Positions 16,499-25,708 of a stretch of 64,000 bases of DNA are shown piece by piece. Position numbers and translations under genes: made by a program. Source of the stretch: Collinsella sp. AF33-16 (lineage in GTDB: Bacteria; Actinomycetota; Coriobacteriia; Coriobacteriales; Coriobacteriaceae); the NCBI RefSeq assembly GCF_003475325.1, contig NZ_QRQC01000001.1, forward strand, positions 124,001-188,000, given 5' to 3'. The notes below the pieces were generated by a model. The model saw only the letters and a list, made by a program, of their open reading frames with translations. It ran no database searches and was not told the DNA's origin. Within the stretch, counting starts at the first letter, position 1, and each line of letters opens with the position of its first letter.

Positions 16499-16906
16499 CT
16501 ACGACCGTGCGCCCTCGAGAAAGAAGCGACGGCTGAAGTAGTTGTACCAGGTGACGAGGAACGTGGCGATGGCCTTCATGGCCTGGTAGCCGATGCTCAA
16601 AAACGTGACGCCCACAAACATGTATAGGTCGTTGAGGCCCAGGCCGATCACCGACAGGATGGTGAAGATCGTGAACTCGCGCTTGCGGCTCATGCCCTCG
16701 CGGTGGTCGAACACGTACTTCATGCTGAGCCAGTAGTTGACCACAACGGAGGTGGTAAACGAGACCGTGGTGCTCATCAAAAAGTCGAGGTGAAACAGCT
16801 CGACGAGCGCAATGAGCATACCCCAGTCGATGCCAAAGGAGATAAGACCCACGACAGCGAACTTGAGGAACTGCTTGGTATGAGGTTGTGCCAGTGCCTT
16901 GCGCAC
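16499..16906 (-). CDS. GtrA-family membrane protein (copy 1)
   Basis: 135 residues, GTG start at 16906. Four hydrophobic segments cover almost the whole protein (FAVVGLISFGIDWGMLIALV, an STTVSFTTSVVVNYWLS segment, FTILSVIGLGLNDLYMFVGV, MKAIATFLVTWYNYFSRRFF). The KYVFDHREGMS and NYFSRR motifs are typical of GtrA proteins. These help move lipid-linked sugars across the membrane for cell-surface polysaccharide or teichoic acid modification. Paralogue of the neighbouring 17126 gene. Confidence 0.85.
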   Translation of the reverse strand: MRKALAQPHTKQFLKFAVVGLISFGIDWGMLIALVELFHLDFLMSTTVSFTTSVVVNYWLSMKYVFDHREGMSRKREFTIFTILSVIGLGLNDLYMFVGVTFLSIGYQAMKAIATFLVTWYNYFSRRFFLEGARS

Positions 16907-17057
16907 GTAATCACATCCAATGCGTTGATGAATCGAGCAGGGGATACTTTAGAGCTTTTGCAAGGGAAACGTAAGGGCTTTGCCAAGAACTATACGAACT
17001 CGTCAAATTTGCAAGAGACAATCCGCAAACGTCGTAAATCCTTCCGTAAACGAGCAA

Positions 17058-17101
17058 GGCCCACGAACAACGCAGCGTTCGACGCGCGCCGTCCGTGGGC
17101 C
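17058..17101. other. Hairpin between the two GtrA genes
   Basis: GGCCCACG (17058-17065) pairs with CGTGGGCC (17094-17101). It may end the 17126 transcript, but no T tract follows. The rest of 16907-17125 holds nothing recognisable. Confidence 0.4.
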
Positions 17102-17125
17102 CCGTAGTGCAAGGAGGAGGTCGAG

Positions 17126-17521
17126 CTACTTGGTCTCGTCGCCCTCCAGGAAGATCTTTCGGGTCACAAAGTTGTAGACCATAACAAGCGCGGTGGCGCA
17201 AATCTTGGCGATATTGGCCTCGAGCCCCAGGCCGGCGTTGAGCGCCAGCACGATACCGTCGTTGAGCGCCAAGCCGATCACGGACAGCACGACAAAGATA
17301 ATGAACTCGCGGCGGCGACTCATACCCTCCTTGTGCGCAAACACATACTTCATGCTTGCGAGGTAGTTAAAGATGAGCGAGACGATAAAGCCGCTGGTAT
17401 TGGCGATTAGGATGTTAAGGCCCAGACCGTAGTGGAGCAGATTCATAATGCCAAAGTCGATGATCGTGGCAATGACACCGACGACGCCAAACTTCATGAT
17501 CTGCGCAAGGAGCTTTTGCAT
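17126..17521 (-). CDS. GtrA-family membrane protein (copy 2)
   Basis: 131 residues from ATG 17521 (AAGG eight bases upstream); a TTG at 17584 would add 21 residues without homology to copy 1. Four membrane segments; shares the KYVFAHKEGMSRRREF loop and the YNFVTRKIFLEG end with its neighbour, so the pair arose by duplication. It lies 78 bp after the FBPase stop and may be read through from it. Probable sugar-lipid flippase helper. Confidence 0.83.
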   Translation of the reverse strand: MQKLLAQIMKFGVVGVIATIIDFGIMNLLHYGLGLNILIANTSGFIVSLIFNYLASMKYVFAHKEGMSRRREFIIFVVLSVIGLALNDGIVLALNAGLGLEANIAKICATALVMVYNFVTRKIFLEGDETK

Positions 17522-17599
17522 GGTACCTGCCTTAGGGTGGCGCCGCAGCGCCGTGGGGATGACAAACCAAGCAAGTTTAGCCAATCCCCACGAGTGGAG

Positions 17600-19516
17600 C
17601 TAGGCACGCTCCTCGATAGCACCGTTTCTATATGCATCGAGCAGCTGGCGCAGGTCCTGGATTTGGCTGCGGATCTTGGCACCCGTATCGGTGTCGCTCA
17701 CCATGCGGCGACGGTCGGCCTCGTCAAAGCGGTTGGTCTCGCTTTCGATATCGATGTTGCGGGTGAGCGCCTCGGCAACGGTGGTAAAGGCTTGGTGTGA
17801 CTTAAGGCGACAGCCGCGCGAGCTCGAGATAAGCGTGTAGCCGGCGATGCCCGTTTTGGGGTGGTAGGCGCGACAGAAACCGCCGTCGATGACCAGCAGC
17901 TTACCGTTGGCGCGGATGGGCTGCTCGCCCTTGGTGGTCTTGACCGGGGTGTGGCCGTTGATGATGTGTCCTGTCGGCGAACAGGCCATAGGGACGACGC
18001 CAAACTCGCGCATGATGTCGTCGCAAACGGACGAGGACGTGGTGAGCGTATAGTACGGGTCCATCGGCTCGACCCACGTGCTCTTGTCGGCAATGTAGGC
18101 GCGCTCGAAGGTACGCACCACGCGTCCGCTGGCGGGTGAGTTAAAGCCGATCCACAGGTACCACATCCAGTCGAGGGCATCGCGGTCGCCGACGCGCCAG
18201 GCGCGGCGGGCGATATGGTCGCAAAAATCAAAATAATCGCGACCGGCGTGCCAGGTACCCAGGCAGTTCATGCTGCTAAAGGTGCCGTCTTCGTTGAGCG
18301 GCACGCAGCCGTGGAAGAGCAGATTGCCGTTGGCGACCTTATACATGGAGCCGTGGGTATAGAGGAAATCGATGTGGCGATGTAGGTGATCGGCGGTGAC
18401 AAACTCGGACACGAGCTTGTCGATGATGTGCTGCTCCTCGGGTGTGAGCGTGTAGGGGTCCGCCGGATCGACGGTGGGGAAGTCGTTGGTCGTGAGCGGC
18501 CATACGCTGCCGTCGGCGAGAGTGACCGTGCCGGCGTCGTGATCGACCTTGTCGAGCAGCAGGCGGTCGGCCATGTCGAACTCCGGGTGACGCTGGATAA
18601 TCTGGCCCTCGAGCTTAAAGAGCAGGACGTTGATGGCTTTGATCAGCGGGCTGATGGGCTCGCCGGCGATATAGGTGGCGTCGGCGAAGGCGACAAGCTC
18701 GCGCAGCGAGATGCCATAGTCGTTTTCGAGAATCTCGTAGTTGTCGTAGCGCAGGTTGTTGCGCAGCACCGTGGCGATGCAGGCGGGCTCGCCGGCAGCG
18801 GCGCCCATCCACAGCAGGTCGTGGTTGCCCCACTGAATGTCGAGCGAATGATAGGTGAGCAGGCGGTCCATAATCTTGGCCGCGCCGCCACCGCGGTCGA
18901 AGATGTCGCCCACCAAGTGCAGATGGTCGACGGCGAGGCGCTTGATGAGCGAGGCGAGCGACTCGATAAAGTCGTCGGCGCTTGCGGTCTCCAAGATGGA
19001 TTCGATAATGCGCTCGTGATAGCGCACGCGATAGTTGTTCTCGTCCGGATGCGTGTGCAGCAACTCGTCGATGATGTAGGCGTAATCGCGCGGGATGGCC
19101 TTACGCACCTTGGAGCGCGTATAGCGGCTCGAAAGCGAGCGGGCAACCACAATGAGTTGGTCGAGCATGGTCTTGTACCAGGTGGGCGAGTCCTCGCGCT
19201 TGCTGCGGACCAGCTCGATCTTCTCGCGCGGGTAGTAGATGAGCGTGCACAGCTCGCCCTTTTCGTCAAACGTGAGCGTGTCGCCAAAAATCTCGTCGAC
19301 ATGTTCGCGCACGACGCCCGAACAGTTGTTGAGGATGTGCATAAAGGCTTCGTACTCGCCATGCACGTCGCTCATAAAATGCTCGGTGCCTTTGGGCAGG
19401 TTGAGAATGGCCGAGAGATTGATAATTTCGGTAAACGCGGATTGCTCGGTGGGAAATTGTCTCGACAACAGACGCAGATATTTAAAGTCTTGCGGATTGC
19501 GATCGAATGCGACCAT
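17600..19516 (-). CDS. fbp: Class III fructose-1,6-bisphosphatase
   Basis: 638 residues, the usual size of the Firmicutes-type (class III) enzyme that dephosphorylates fructose-1,6-bisphosphate in gluconeogenesis. It belongs to the calcineurin-like metallophosphatase fold: MSDVHGEYEAF (DxHG), LVGDIFDRGG (GDxxDRG), QWGNHDLLWMG (GNHD), and NGHTPVKTTKGEQP with IDGGFCRAYHPKTG near the C-terminus. The start MVAFDRNPQDFKYLRLLSRQ matches the family N-terminus. Cytosolic. Followed by a GtrA gene. Confidence 0.94.
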   Translation of the reverse strand: MVAFDRNPQDFKYLRLLSRQFPTEQSAFTEIINLSAILNLPKGTEHFMSDVHGEYEAFMHILNNCSGVVREHVDEIFGDTLTFDEKGELCTLIYYPREKIELVRSKREDSPTWYKTMLDQLIVVARSLSSRYTRSKVRKAIPRDYAYIIDELLHTHPDENNYRVRYHERIIESILETASADDFIESLASLIKRLAVDHLHLVGDIFDRGGGAAKIMDRLLTYHSLDIQWGNHDLLWMGAAAGEPACIATVLRNNLRYDNYEILENDYGISLRELVAFADATYIAGEPISPLIKAINVLLFKLEGQIIQRHPEFDMADRLLLDKVDHDAGTVTLADGSVWPLTTNDFPTVDPADPYTLTPEEQHIIDKLVSEFVTADHLHRHIDFLYTHGSMYKVANGNLLFHGCVPLNEDGTFSSMNCLGTWHAGRDYFDFCDHIARRAWRVGDRDALDWMWYLWIGFNSPASGRVVRTFERAYIADKSTWVEPMDPYYTLTTSSSVCDDIMREFGVVPMACSPTGHIINGHTPVKTTKGEQPIRANGKLLVIDGGFCRAYHPKTGIAGYTLISSSRGCRLKSHQAFTTVAEALTRNIDIESETNRFDEADRRRMVSDTDTGAKIRSQIQDLRQLLDAYRNGAIEERA

Positions 19517-19836
19517 GAAACACCTTCCGATATGGATGGTAAAACTGATAAAACAGCGTCAAGCGTTTACCAGTATGCGCCGGCTTTGTTTCGATTTTGC
19601 GCCGGCGGCTGAATTGTCGGCTGAACGGTTTGGTAAATCGATTTAGTTGAGGTAGATATGGCGGTTGAGTGGAGACGAAGCGGGTGATTTTGCCCACGTT
19701 GGCCCATGGCGGGGATGAGGATGTTCATGATAAAGATAATCAATACAAATGGTTCGATTTGGTAAATAGTGGACATATGTACCGTATGTAGGCTCACTGT
19801 GCGATAATTTGCGCAGCAATGAGTAAGGAGCCTCAT
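19517..19836. other. Divergent intergenic region between fbp and degV
   Basis: 320 bp, AT-richer than its neighbours. TTTGGTAAAT occurs at about 19627 and 19757 as a direct repeat and could be a binding site. A GATAAT hexamer near 19803 may be the -10 of the degV promoter. No gene seen. Confidence 0.4.
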
Positions 19837-20727
19837 ATGAGTGATTTTGTCCTGACCTGTGAATCCGCCGCCGACCGAACCCGTGAGTTCTTTGCGTCGC
19901 GCAATATCCCTGTCGTGTGTTTTCATTACGAGATCGACGATGTTGTCTATACGGACGATCTGTATCAGTCGATTACGCCGGACGAGTTTTTTGCCCAGAT
20001 TGCCGCAGGCGCCATGCCCAAGACGTCTCAGGTGAGCGTGGGCGAGTACGAGGAGTTTTGGGAGCCGTTTGTTGCCGAGGGTAAAGACGTGCTGCACCTG
20101 ACGTTGTCGTCGGGTATTTCGGGCACGTATGGATCGGCCTGCGTTGCGGCGCAGATGCTCGCGGATCGCTATCCCCAGGGCGGCAAGGTGCGCGTCATCG
20201 ATTCGCTGGCAGCGTCTTCGGGCTTTGGCCTGCTGGCGGAATGTGCCGCCGACGTGCGCGATAGCGGGGCTTCACTCGACGAGACGGCCGCCTGGATCGA
20301 GGAGCACAAACTCAACCTGCACCACTGGTTCTTCTCGACCGATCTGTCGAGCTACCTGCGCGGCGGTCGCATTTCGGCTGCGAGCGCAATCATCGGCACG
20401 GCGCTTAAGATTTGCCCACTTATGACGGTCGATTGCGAAGGTAAGCTGTCGCCACGTGAGAAGATTCGCACTAAGAAGCGCGCGATTTCCGAGATGGCTA
20501 AGACCATGATGGCACACGTGCAGGACGGTGCGGATTATTCGGGTAAGTGCATCATGTCGCACTCGGCGTGCCGCGAGGATGCCGAGGCAGTTGCGGCGCT
20601 GATTGAGGAACAGGTTCCGCAGCTTAAAGGCAAGATTGAGATCAATAACATCGGTACTCTGATTGGCTCGCATACCGGACCTGGTACGGTGGCGCTCTTC
20701 TTTATGGGCGACAAGCGCGTGGATTAG
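19837..20727 (+). CDS. DegV-family fatty-acid-binding protein (copy 1)
   Basis: 296 residues from ATG 19837, which has AAGGAG six bases before it; the ATG at 19819 would place that site inside the gene. DegV/FakB proteins bind one fatty acid and present it to FakA kinase for phosphorylation. Motifs: CESAADRTREFF, PKTSQVSVGEYEEFW, HLTLSSGISGTYGSA, DSLAASSGFGLLAE, LSSYLRGGRISAAS and IGSHTGPGTVALFFMG, all typical. A second DegV protein is at 34124; no FakA is in the window. Confidence 0.9.
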   Translation: MSDFVLTCESAADRTREFFASRNIPVVCFHYEIDDVVYTDDLYQSITPDEFFAQIAAGAMPKTSQVSVGEYEEFWEPFVAEGKDVLHLTLSSGISGTYGSACVAAQMLADRYPQGGKVRVIDSLAASSGFGLLAECAADVRDSGASLDETAAWIEEHKLNLHHWFFSTDLSSYLRGGRISAASAIIGTALKICPLMTVDCEGKLSPREKIRTKKRAISEMAKTMMAHVQDGADYSGKCIMSHSACREDAEAVAALIEEQVPQLKGKIEINNIGTLIGSHTGPGTVALFFMGDKRVD

Positions 20728-20768
20728 TTTGCCCCATCACATCGCTGCATGATTGCCCAAACGAAAAC

Positions 20769-20796
20769 GGCCCGCCTCACGTTTGTGGGGCGGGCC
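20769..20796. terminator. Bidirectional terminator between convergent genes
   Basis: GGCCCGCC/GGCGGGCC stem with a 12-nt loop, placed between degV (plus) and the TIM-barrel gene (minus), with AAAACG and GATGTTTTG on the two sides. Confidence 0.75.
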
Positions 20797-20807
20797 AAGA
20801 TGTTTTG

Positions 20808-21899
20808 CTAGCGTTTCTTTCCTCGGAAGAAAAAGCCGTGCAGTGAGGGCTTGAGCCCGCGGTTGGCGCGACGCTCCTCGACGCGCTCGTGGATCGAAGC
20901 GACGCGCTCGATGACCTCGTCGGGAATCGGCACGTCGGGATTCATGTTCTCGACCTGGCTGACTTCGGCGGCGGCGACCTGGTCGATAATGGGCACATCG
21001 TCGCGCGAGATAACGGGCGTGGCGTCTTCCTTCATCTTGCGATAACGCTGCATCATGTCGGTCTGTAGCTGCTGTGCCGAAGGCGGCGTCCAGATGATGG
21101 CGTTGGCGCCGGCGGCGATGGTCTCGCGGATGCTCTCGGGCGTCTTGCCGCCCGGCGCGATGAGCGGCAGGTTGGGATAGTGCTCGCGCAGTTCACGCAG
21201 GACCTGCGGCGTGTTTTTGCCAGCGGCGATGTTAAGAATCTTGGCGCCGGCGCGCACCTTTGCGTGAGCATCGTCGTCGCAACGTACGACCGTGGCGATG
21301 ACGGGGATGTCGGCGATGTTGGTGATGTGCTCGACCATCTCGGCGGTGGCGGGGGAGTTGACCACACAGCCCGCCGCGCCCTGCATCTCGGAGACGGCTG
21401 CCATCTGAACGGAGCGCTTGCCGGTGGTGGTGCCACCGCCCACGCCTACGAAGACCGGGCACTCGGCGACGGTCAGCAACGCCTGCGTAATGGCGGGCTG
21501 CGGCGTGAAGGGGTAAACGGCAAAGACGGCATCGGCGTTGGAGTTGCGGATGACCGCGACGTCGGTGGTGTAGATGAGCGATTTGATACGACGGCCGAAG
21601 AGCGTGAAGCCGCTGGCCTCCTCAATCTCGTCAGGCATGCGAAGGGCCGCCTTGCGCAGGCGCCCGTCGATGGGCAGCGGCTCCATGGGAAGCAGTCCGT
21701 TGGGGGTCACAGCTACCTGGGGTTCGGTGAACTCGTCTGCGAGCTCGACCTCGGAGAAATCGACCGAGGCGACAATGTCCTCGTGAACCTCGGCGGGCAC
21801 ATCGATGGGGGCTTGGTCGTTTGCCGCGGCAGGCGTGTCGAAAGAGCTGGTGCCGACGAAGGCGTCGACGCGCTCATTTAGATCGTTGAGGGTATCCAT
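20808..21899 (-). CDS. TIM-barrel protein of unknown specificity
   Basis: 363 residues. The central region (~75-285) reads as a phosphate-binding TIM barrel. It has alternating beta strands (AVFAVYPF, PVFVGVGGG, GCVVNSPAT, PVIATVVRC, AKILNIAAG, PLIAPGGKT, AIIWTPPS) and the late GGKTPESIRETIAAGANAI segment, which resembles the phosphate loop of KDPG-aldolase- and ThiE-like enzymes. The N-terminal 75 residues are acidic and probably disordered; the C-terminus (RANRGLKPSLHGFFFRGKKR) is basic. Substrate cannot be named. Monocistronic. Confidence 0.6.
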   Translation of the reverse strand: MDTLNDLNERVDAFVGTSSFDTPAAANDQAPIDVPAEVHEDIVASVDFSEVELADEFTEPQVAVTPNGLLPMEPLPIDGRLRKAALRMPDEIEEASGFTLFGRRIKSLIYTTDVAVIRNSNADAVFAVYPFTPQPAITQALLTVAECPVFVGVGGGTTTGKRSVQMAAVSEMQGAAGCVVNSPATAEMVEHITNIADIPVIATVVRCDDDAHAKVRAGAKILNIAAGKNTPQVLRELREHYPNLPLIAPGGKTPESIRETIAAGANAIIWTPPSAQQLQTDMMQRYRKMKEDATPVISRDDVPIIDQVAAAEVSQVENMNPDVPIPDEVIERVASIHERVEERRANRGLKPSLHGFFFRGKKR

Positions 21900-22089
21900 G
21901 GAAGCTCGATTCTATGTGATGACGGCCGGCGCGATGCAGCCGGAATAGCGAATGCTAAATCGTTTGACGAGTTGATTTTTCCCCGCCGCGTCCTCCGTTA
22001 GACCGAAGGGCGGCGAACGTGAAGGAGCTGTGGTGGCGGTGATCGAGGTGCTATCTTGAAAGTCCCGTTTAAAAGAGAGGTGACGCGGT

Positions 22090-22260
22090 ATGGAATTTTC
22101 GGCAATGTTGGGCTCGATTGGCCTATGCGTGGGCGCAATCGTAGCCGCCGCGGTCATCTACTTTGTGGTCACGGCCATTAAGGGCAAAAGGGCCGAACGC
22201 AAGGAGCGCACGATGCTTAAACAGCATCGCGACCAGCAGGGCAAACGCGCACGGAGATAG
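22090..22260 (+). CDS. 56-residue single-pass membrane protein
   Basis: ATG 22090 to TAG 22260, preceded by AGAGAGGTG. The product begins MEFSAMLGSIGLCVGAIVAA, has one membrane helix (about residues 8-29) and a strongly basic tail (KGKRAERKERTMLKQHRDQQ...). It fills most of the gap between two minus-strand genes. Function unknown; the strong ribosome site and helix-plus-basic-tail design argue it is real. Confidence 0.65.
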   Translation: MEFSAMLGSIGLCVGAIVAAAVIYFVVTAIKGKRAERKERTMLKQHRDQQGKRARR

Positions 22261-22284
22261 CTTGTTGAGTTTTGGATCCGTGCG

Positions 22285-23388
22285 CTAGCTGCGTTTTCGG
22301 ATCAGGGCAATGTAGAAGCCCTCAAATTCGCGGCTGGGCGGAATGGTGAGCGTGCCGGGCAGGCCGTTGGCGATGGCCGATACCTGACCCGCGGCAATGG
22401 CCTCGGTCAGGGCGTTGGACTCGATGCGCGGCTCCTCACCAGCTTCCTGGGCACGGCGTGCCTCACTTTCGCTTGGCGTGCCGTCGAGGGGGATGAGCTC
22501 GCAGTCCATATGCTTGTCGAGGGCTTCTTGCAGGGCGTCCTCGTCTTCCTGCGGCAAGATCGAACAAGTCGAATAGACGAGCGTGCCGCCCGGTTTGAGG
22601 GCTCCCATGGCGCGGTCCAGAAGCGCACGCTGCGAGCGGGCGCATTTGACGAGCAGCTGCTCGGTCAGGCCGCGCAGGCTTTTCTCGTTGCCGCTGATGA
22701 CGGTGCCCGTGCCGGTGCAGGGAGCGTCGAGCAGGATGCGGTCAAAGCGGAAGAACTCGTCGAGCTCGCGTGCGTCGGTGCGCATGACGGGCACGTTTTT
22801 TGCGCCTTGGCGGTGGAGGTTGGCTTCGAGCTTCTCGGCGCGGGGAATGCTCATCTCGCAGGCGGTAAGGTGCGCCTGCCCCTGCGTGAGGGCGGCGATC
22901 TGCGTCGTCTTGCCGCCAGGGGCTGCGCACATGTCCAGGATGTCCTCGCCTGCCTGTGCGCCCAGGACCAGCGGCGGCATCATGGACGACAAGCTCTGCA
23001 GGTAGATCTTGCCGTCGCGGTAGATGCCGAGATCCCACAGATCGGAAACCTGGGCCTCGGGCAGGATGAAGGCGTCTGGGTACCAGGTGACGGGGTTGTG
23101 GGCGATGCCGGCGGCATCGAGCGCCGCAGCGATGTCCTCGGCGGTTGCCTTGAGCGTGTTGGCGCGCAGCGTGACCGGGCGTGTGGCCGCGGCGCCGAAG
23201 CCCTCGATCATGAGCTCGGCATCGGCGGGCGCATAGGCGCCGGCGACCGTGTCGACCATAAAGCGCGGCAGGTCGGCGGCGCAAGGAAGGGCGGCAAGCT
23301 GGTCGGAAAGCTCGGTGGCGGCAAACTGCCTGAGCTTGAGCTCGGCCTTGACCTGTTTTTTCTGCTTACGACGACGCGGCTTGGACAT
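22285..23388 (-). CDS. RNA m5C methyltransferase (RsmB/RsmF/NSUN family)
   Basis: 367 residues. SAM-dependent enzyme that methylates cytosine C5 in rRNA or tRNA. It has a basic N-terminus (KPRRRKQKKQVKAELKLRQF), a SAM-binding motif (DMCAAPGGKTTQIAAL), the motif IV Cys (LLDAPCTGTGTV) and the catalytic Cys (YSTCSILPQEDEDAL). Compared with full RsmF it lacks a long C-terminal PUA-like extension. It starts 36 bases past the MetRS stop on the same strand, so the two may be co-transcribed. Confidence 0.88.
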   Translation of the reverse strand: MSKPRRRKQKKQVKAELKLRQFAATELSDQLAALPCAADLPRFMVDTVAGAYAPADAELMIEGFGAAATRPVTLRANTLKATAEDIAAALDAAGIAHNPVTWYPDAFILPEAQVSDLWDLGIYRDGKIYLQSLSSMMPPLVLGAQAGEDILDMCAAPGGKTTQIAALTQGQAHLTACEMSIPRAEKLEANLHRQGAKNVPVMRTDARELDEFFRFDRILLDAPCTGTGTVISGNEKSLRGLTEQLLVKCARSQRALLDRAMGALKPGGTLVYSTCSILPQEDEDALQEALDKHMDCELIPLDGTPSESEARRAQEAGEEPRIESNALTEAIAAGQVSAIANGLPGTLTIPPSREFEGFYIALIRKRS

Positions 23389-23424
23389 CCGTCTTTCCTT
23401 CCCATTCCATTACATGTCGAGTGT

Positions 23425-25575
23425 TTAGTACTGGCTCTCGTGCTTGCTAAAGAAGTCGAAGCGCGGGGGCAGCGGCTTCACGCGGTGCTCGCCGGGCTTC
23501 TCGCCCAGGATCTCCACGAACTCGTCCGTGGAGGCAAAGATGTTATCCCAGCTAAAGAAAGCGACCGGGTCGACGTCGAAGTACTCGCAGATGAGCTCGC
23601 AGCCGGCCGGCACAATACCGTGCATCAGGACGGTCGCCACGCGCAGCTCGGTAAAGGCGTCGACAAGGGCCTGCGTCATCGCGGCATTGGCCGGCTCGCC
23701 CTCGAGCTTGTTGGCGGCCTTGGAGGCGTCGCTCCAGCGCTTGTTGGCGGCGCGCAGGTAGTCGTCGCACACGGCAAGCGCGCGGTGCGTCTCGAACTTG
23801 TACATGGCCTGCTCAAAGGCGAGGGCTGCCTGCTGGGCGGCTTCGACCACGGTGTCAGAAGCGGCACCGGCGGGGATGCAGCCGTTGCGGTAGGGGCTCT
23901 CGTCGCCTTCCTTGACGGCGACGCCGTAGAAGCAGCTGCGGGCCAGACGGTTGAACACGCCGGTCAGCAGCGCGCTCTCCTTAAGGGCCGGGTCGATAAC
24001 GCGCTTGTCGTCGCAGGCGCGTACCTCGTTGCCGTCCTTGTCCTTGCCGGTCACACGCGTGTCGTATGCCTTGGGGCTAAAGCTCACCGGCTTTTCGGAT
24101 AGGCCGAGCGACAGCCAGTGCGCGCGCATCTGCTCGCAGGTGTAGTGGTTGAGCAGGTCGTCTGCCGGCGGGGGAGGCGTCTGCGAGGACGAGCTGGCCT
24201 TTTTGCCCATGTAGAGCAGGTGGTAGCAGGCGCTGACGGTGCTCTGCGTGAGGTCCCAGCCCAGGGCCTCCCACATGGCGGTCTGCGCGATGCAGTAGAA
24301 ATAGATGTTGTCCTGACCGATGAACTGGTAAATCTGAGCGTCGTCAGAGCACCACCAGTCGCGCCAGTCGAGCGAGCTGTGCTGGTAGGTGGGTGCGGGC
24401 ACCTGCGTGGAGTCGGCGGCGGGCTCGCCCATGAGGGCGGCATCCTGGGCGGCGACGCCCTCGGTCACGCCGGCGGCCTTGGCATCGCGCGCGAGCACGG
24501 TACGCGTATAGCTGATGGGCGCCCACAGGCTCTCGGGCCAGCACCAGCAGGTGACGTCGGAGACGCCATCGACCTCGGGCACCGGAACGCCCCAGTCGAT
24601 GTTGCCGGTGATGCGGAAGGGCACGAGTGCCTTGCCGCTGCGGAAGCGCACGCCACCGTTGGCGAGCACCGCGTGGGCGTCGTCGCGCTCCTTCCAGCTG
24701 GGGAAGGTGACGGTAAAGCTGCTCTTGTTGCCCTCGGACTCCAGCACGGTGTGCTCGGGGAGCTGGTCCTCGACGGCATCGAAGGCCTCGCGGAACTTGT
24801 TCTGGATGTAGAGCTGAGCCGGCAGCAGCCACTCCTCCATGGTCTTGGAGACCACGGAGCGAACCTGCGGGTTCTGGGCGAGCTTGGCGGTGTAGGTCTT
24901 CATAAAGTCGAGGTAGGCCGGCAGGTCAAAGTAGAGATTGTCGACCGGGCGCAGCTCGGGCACCTCGCCGGTGAGCTGGCTCTTGGGCGCGATGAGCTCC
25001 TCGGGCTCAAACTGGTGGCCCAGATCGCACTCGTCGGCATAAGCCTTCTCGGACTTGCAGCCCTGGATGGGGCAGCGGCCGATGACCTGGCGGCCGTTGA
25101 GGAACGTGCCGGCCTTGGCATCGTAGAACTGCAGCGTGGAGCGCTTGGAGATGGTGCCCTGCTCGTGCAGGCGCTCGATAATCTCGGCAGTCACCTCGTT
25201 GTGGATCTGGGCCGCCGGCTCAAGGCCCGAGCCGCCGTAGATGTCGCAGCTGATGTTGTAGTTGTTGAGGGTCGCGGCCTGGCGGGAGTGATTGGACTCG
25301 ACATACTCGCCGATGGACTTGCCGTAGCCCTCGTTCTCCTTGAGCTTGCGGTAGCTCTCCATGATGGGCGAACCGTAGCAGTCGGTGCCCGAGGTGAAGA
25401 TGACGTTTTCGCGGCCCAGGCGGTCGCGCAGGAAGCGGGCGAAGAAGTCGGCCGGGACAAAGACGCCGCCGACGTGGCCAAAGTGCAGACCCTTGTTGCC
25501 GTAGGGCTCGCCGGCGGTAACGATGGCGCGGCGCGGCCAGCTGGGACGGTCGTTCATGGAGTATTTGGATGCCAT
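23425..25575 (-). CDS. metG: Methionyl-tRNA synthetase, divergent
   Basis: 716 residues from ATG 25575 (AAGGAG upstream). Class I Rossmann fold with EPYGNKGLHFGH, the PYxNGxxHxGH form of HIGH, near residues 23-34. The TSGTDCYGSPI block and a Cys/His zinc knuckle (CPIQGC...ECDLGH, ~168-187) match MetRS. The MetRS-typical WWCSDDAQIYQFIGQDNIYF segment precedes the KMSKS position, where the protein instead reads GKKASSSSQTPPPP (~457-470). A helical anticodon-binding domain follows. The missing second Lys of KMSKS and the Pro-rich insert are odd. It could be the housekeeping enzyme in a divergent form or a second MetRS-like protein. Confidence 0.82.
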   Translation of the reverse strand: MASKYSMNDRPSWPRRAIVTAGEPYGNKGLHFGHVGGVFVPADFFARFLRDRLGRENVIFTSGTDCYGSPIMESYRKLKENEGYGKSIGEYVESNHSRQAATLNNYNISCDIYGGSGLEPAAQIHNEVTAEIIERLHEQGTISKRSTLQFYDAKAGTFLNGRQVIGRCPIQGCKSEKAYADECDLGHQFEPEELIAPKSQLTGEVPELRPVDNLYFDLPAYLDFMKTYTAKLAQNPQVRSVVSKTMEEWLLPAQLYIQNKFREAFDAVEDQLPEHTVLESEGNKSSFTVTFPSWKERDDAHAVLANGGVRFRSGKALVPFRITGNIDWGVPVPEVDGVSDVTCWCWPESLWAPISYTRTVLARDAKAAGVTEGVAAQDAALMGEPAADSTQVPAPTYQHSSLDWRDWWCSDDAQIYQFIGQDNIYFYCIAQTAMWEALGWDLTQSTVSACYHLLYMGKKASSSSQTPPPPADDLLNHYTCEQMRAHWLSLGLSEKPVSFSPKAYDTRVTGKDKDGNEVRACDDKRVIDPALKESALLTGVFNRLARSCFYGVAVKEGDESPYRNGCIPAGAASDTVVEAAQQAALAFEQAMYKFETHRALAVCDDYLRAANKRWSDASKAANKLEGEPANAAMTQALVDAFTELRVATVLMHGIVPAGCELICEYFDVDPVAFFSWDNIFASTDEFVEILGEKPGEHRVKPLPPRFDFFSKHESQY

Positions 25576-25708
25576 GGGACTCCTTCGCATATAGGTAAGA
25601 GCGCGGCCGGGCACGGGGTTCGGCGGCGCGGTGGTCAATTCGTGCATATCGTTCGACATTATCGCACATGCGGGCGGGTGCGTGGCAGGGGCGCTATCCT
25701 AAGATGCT

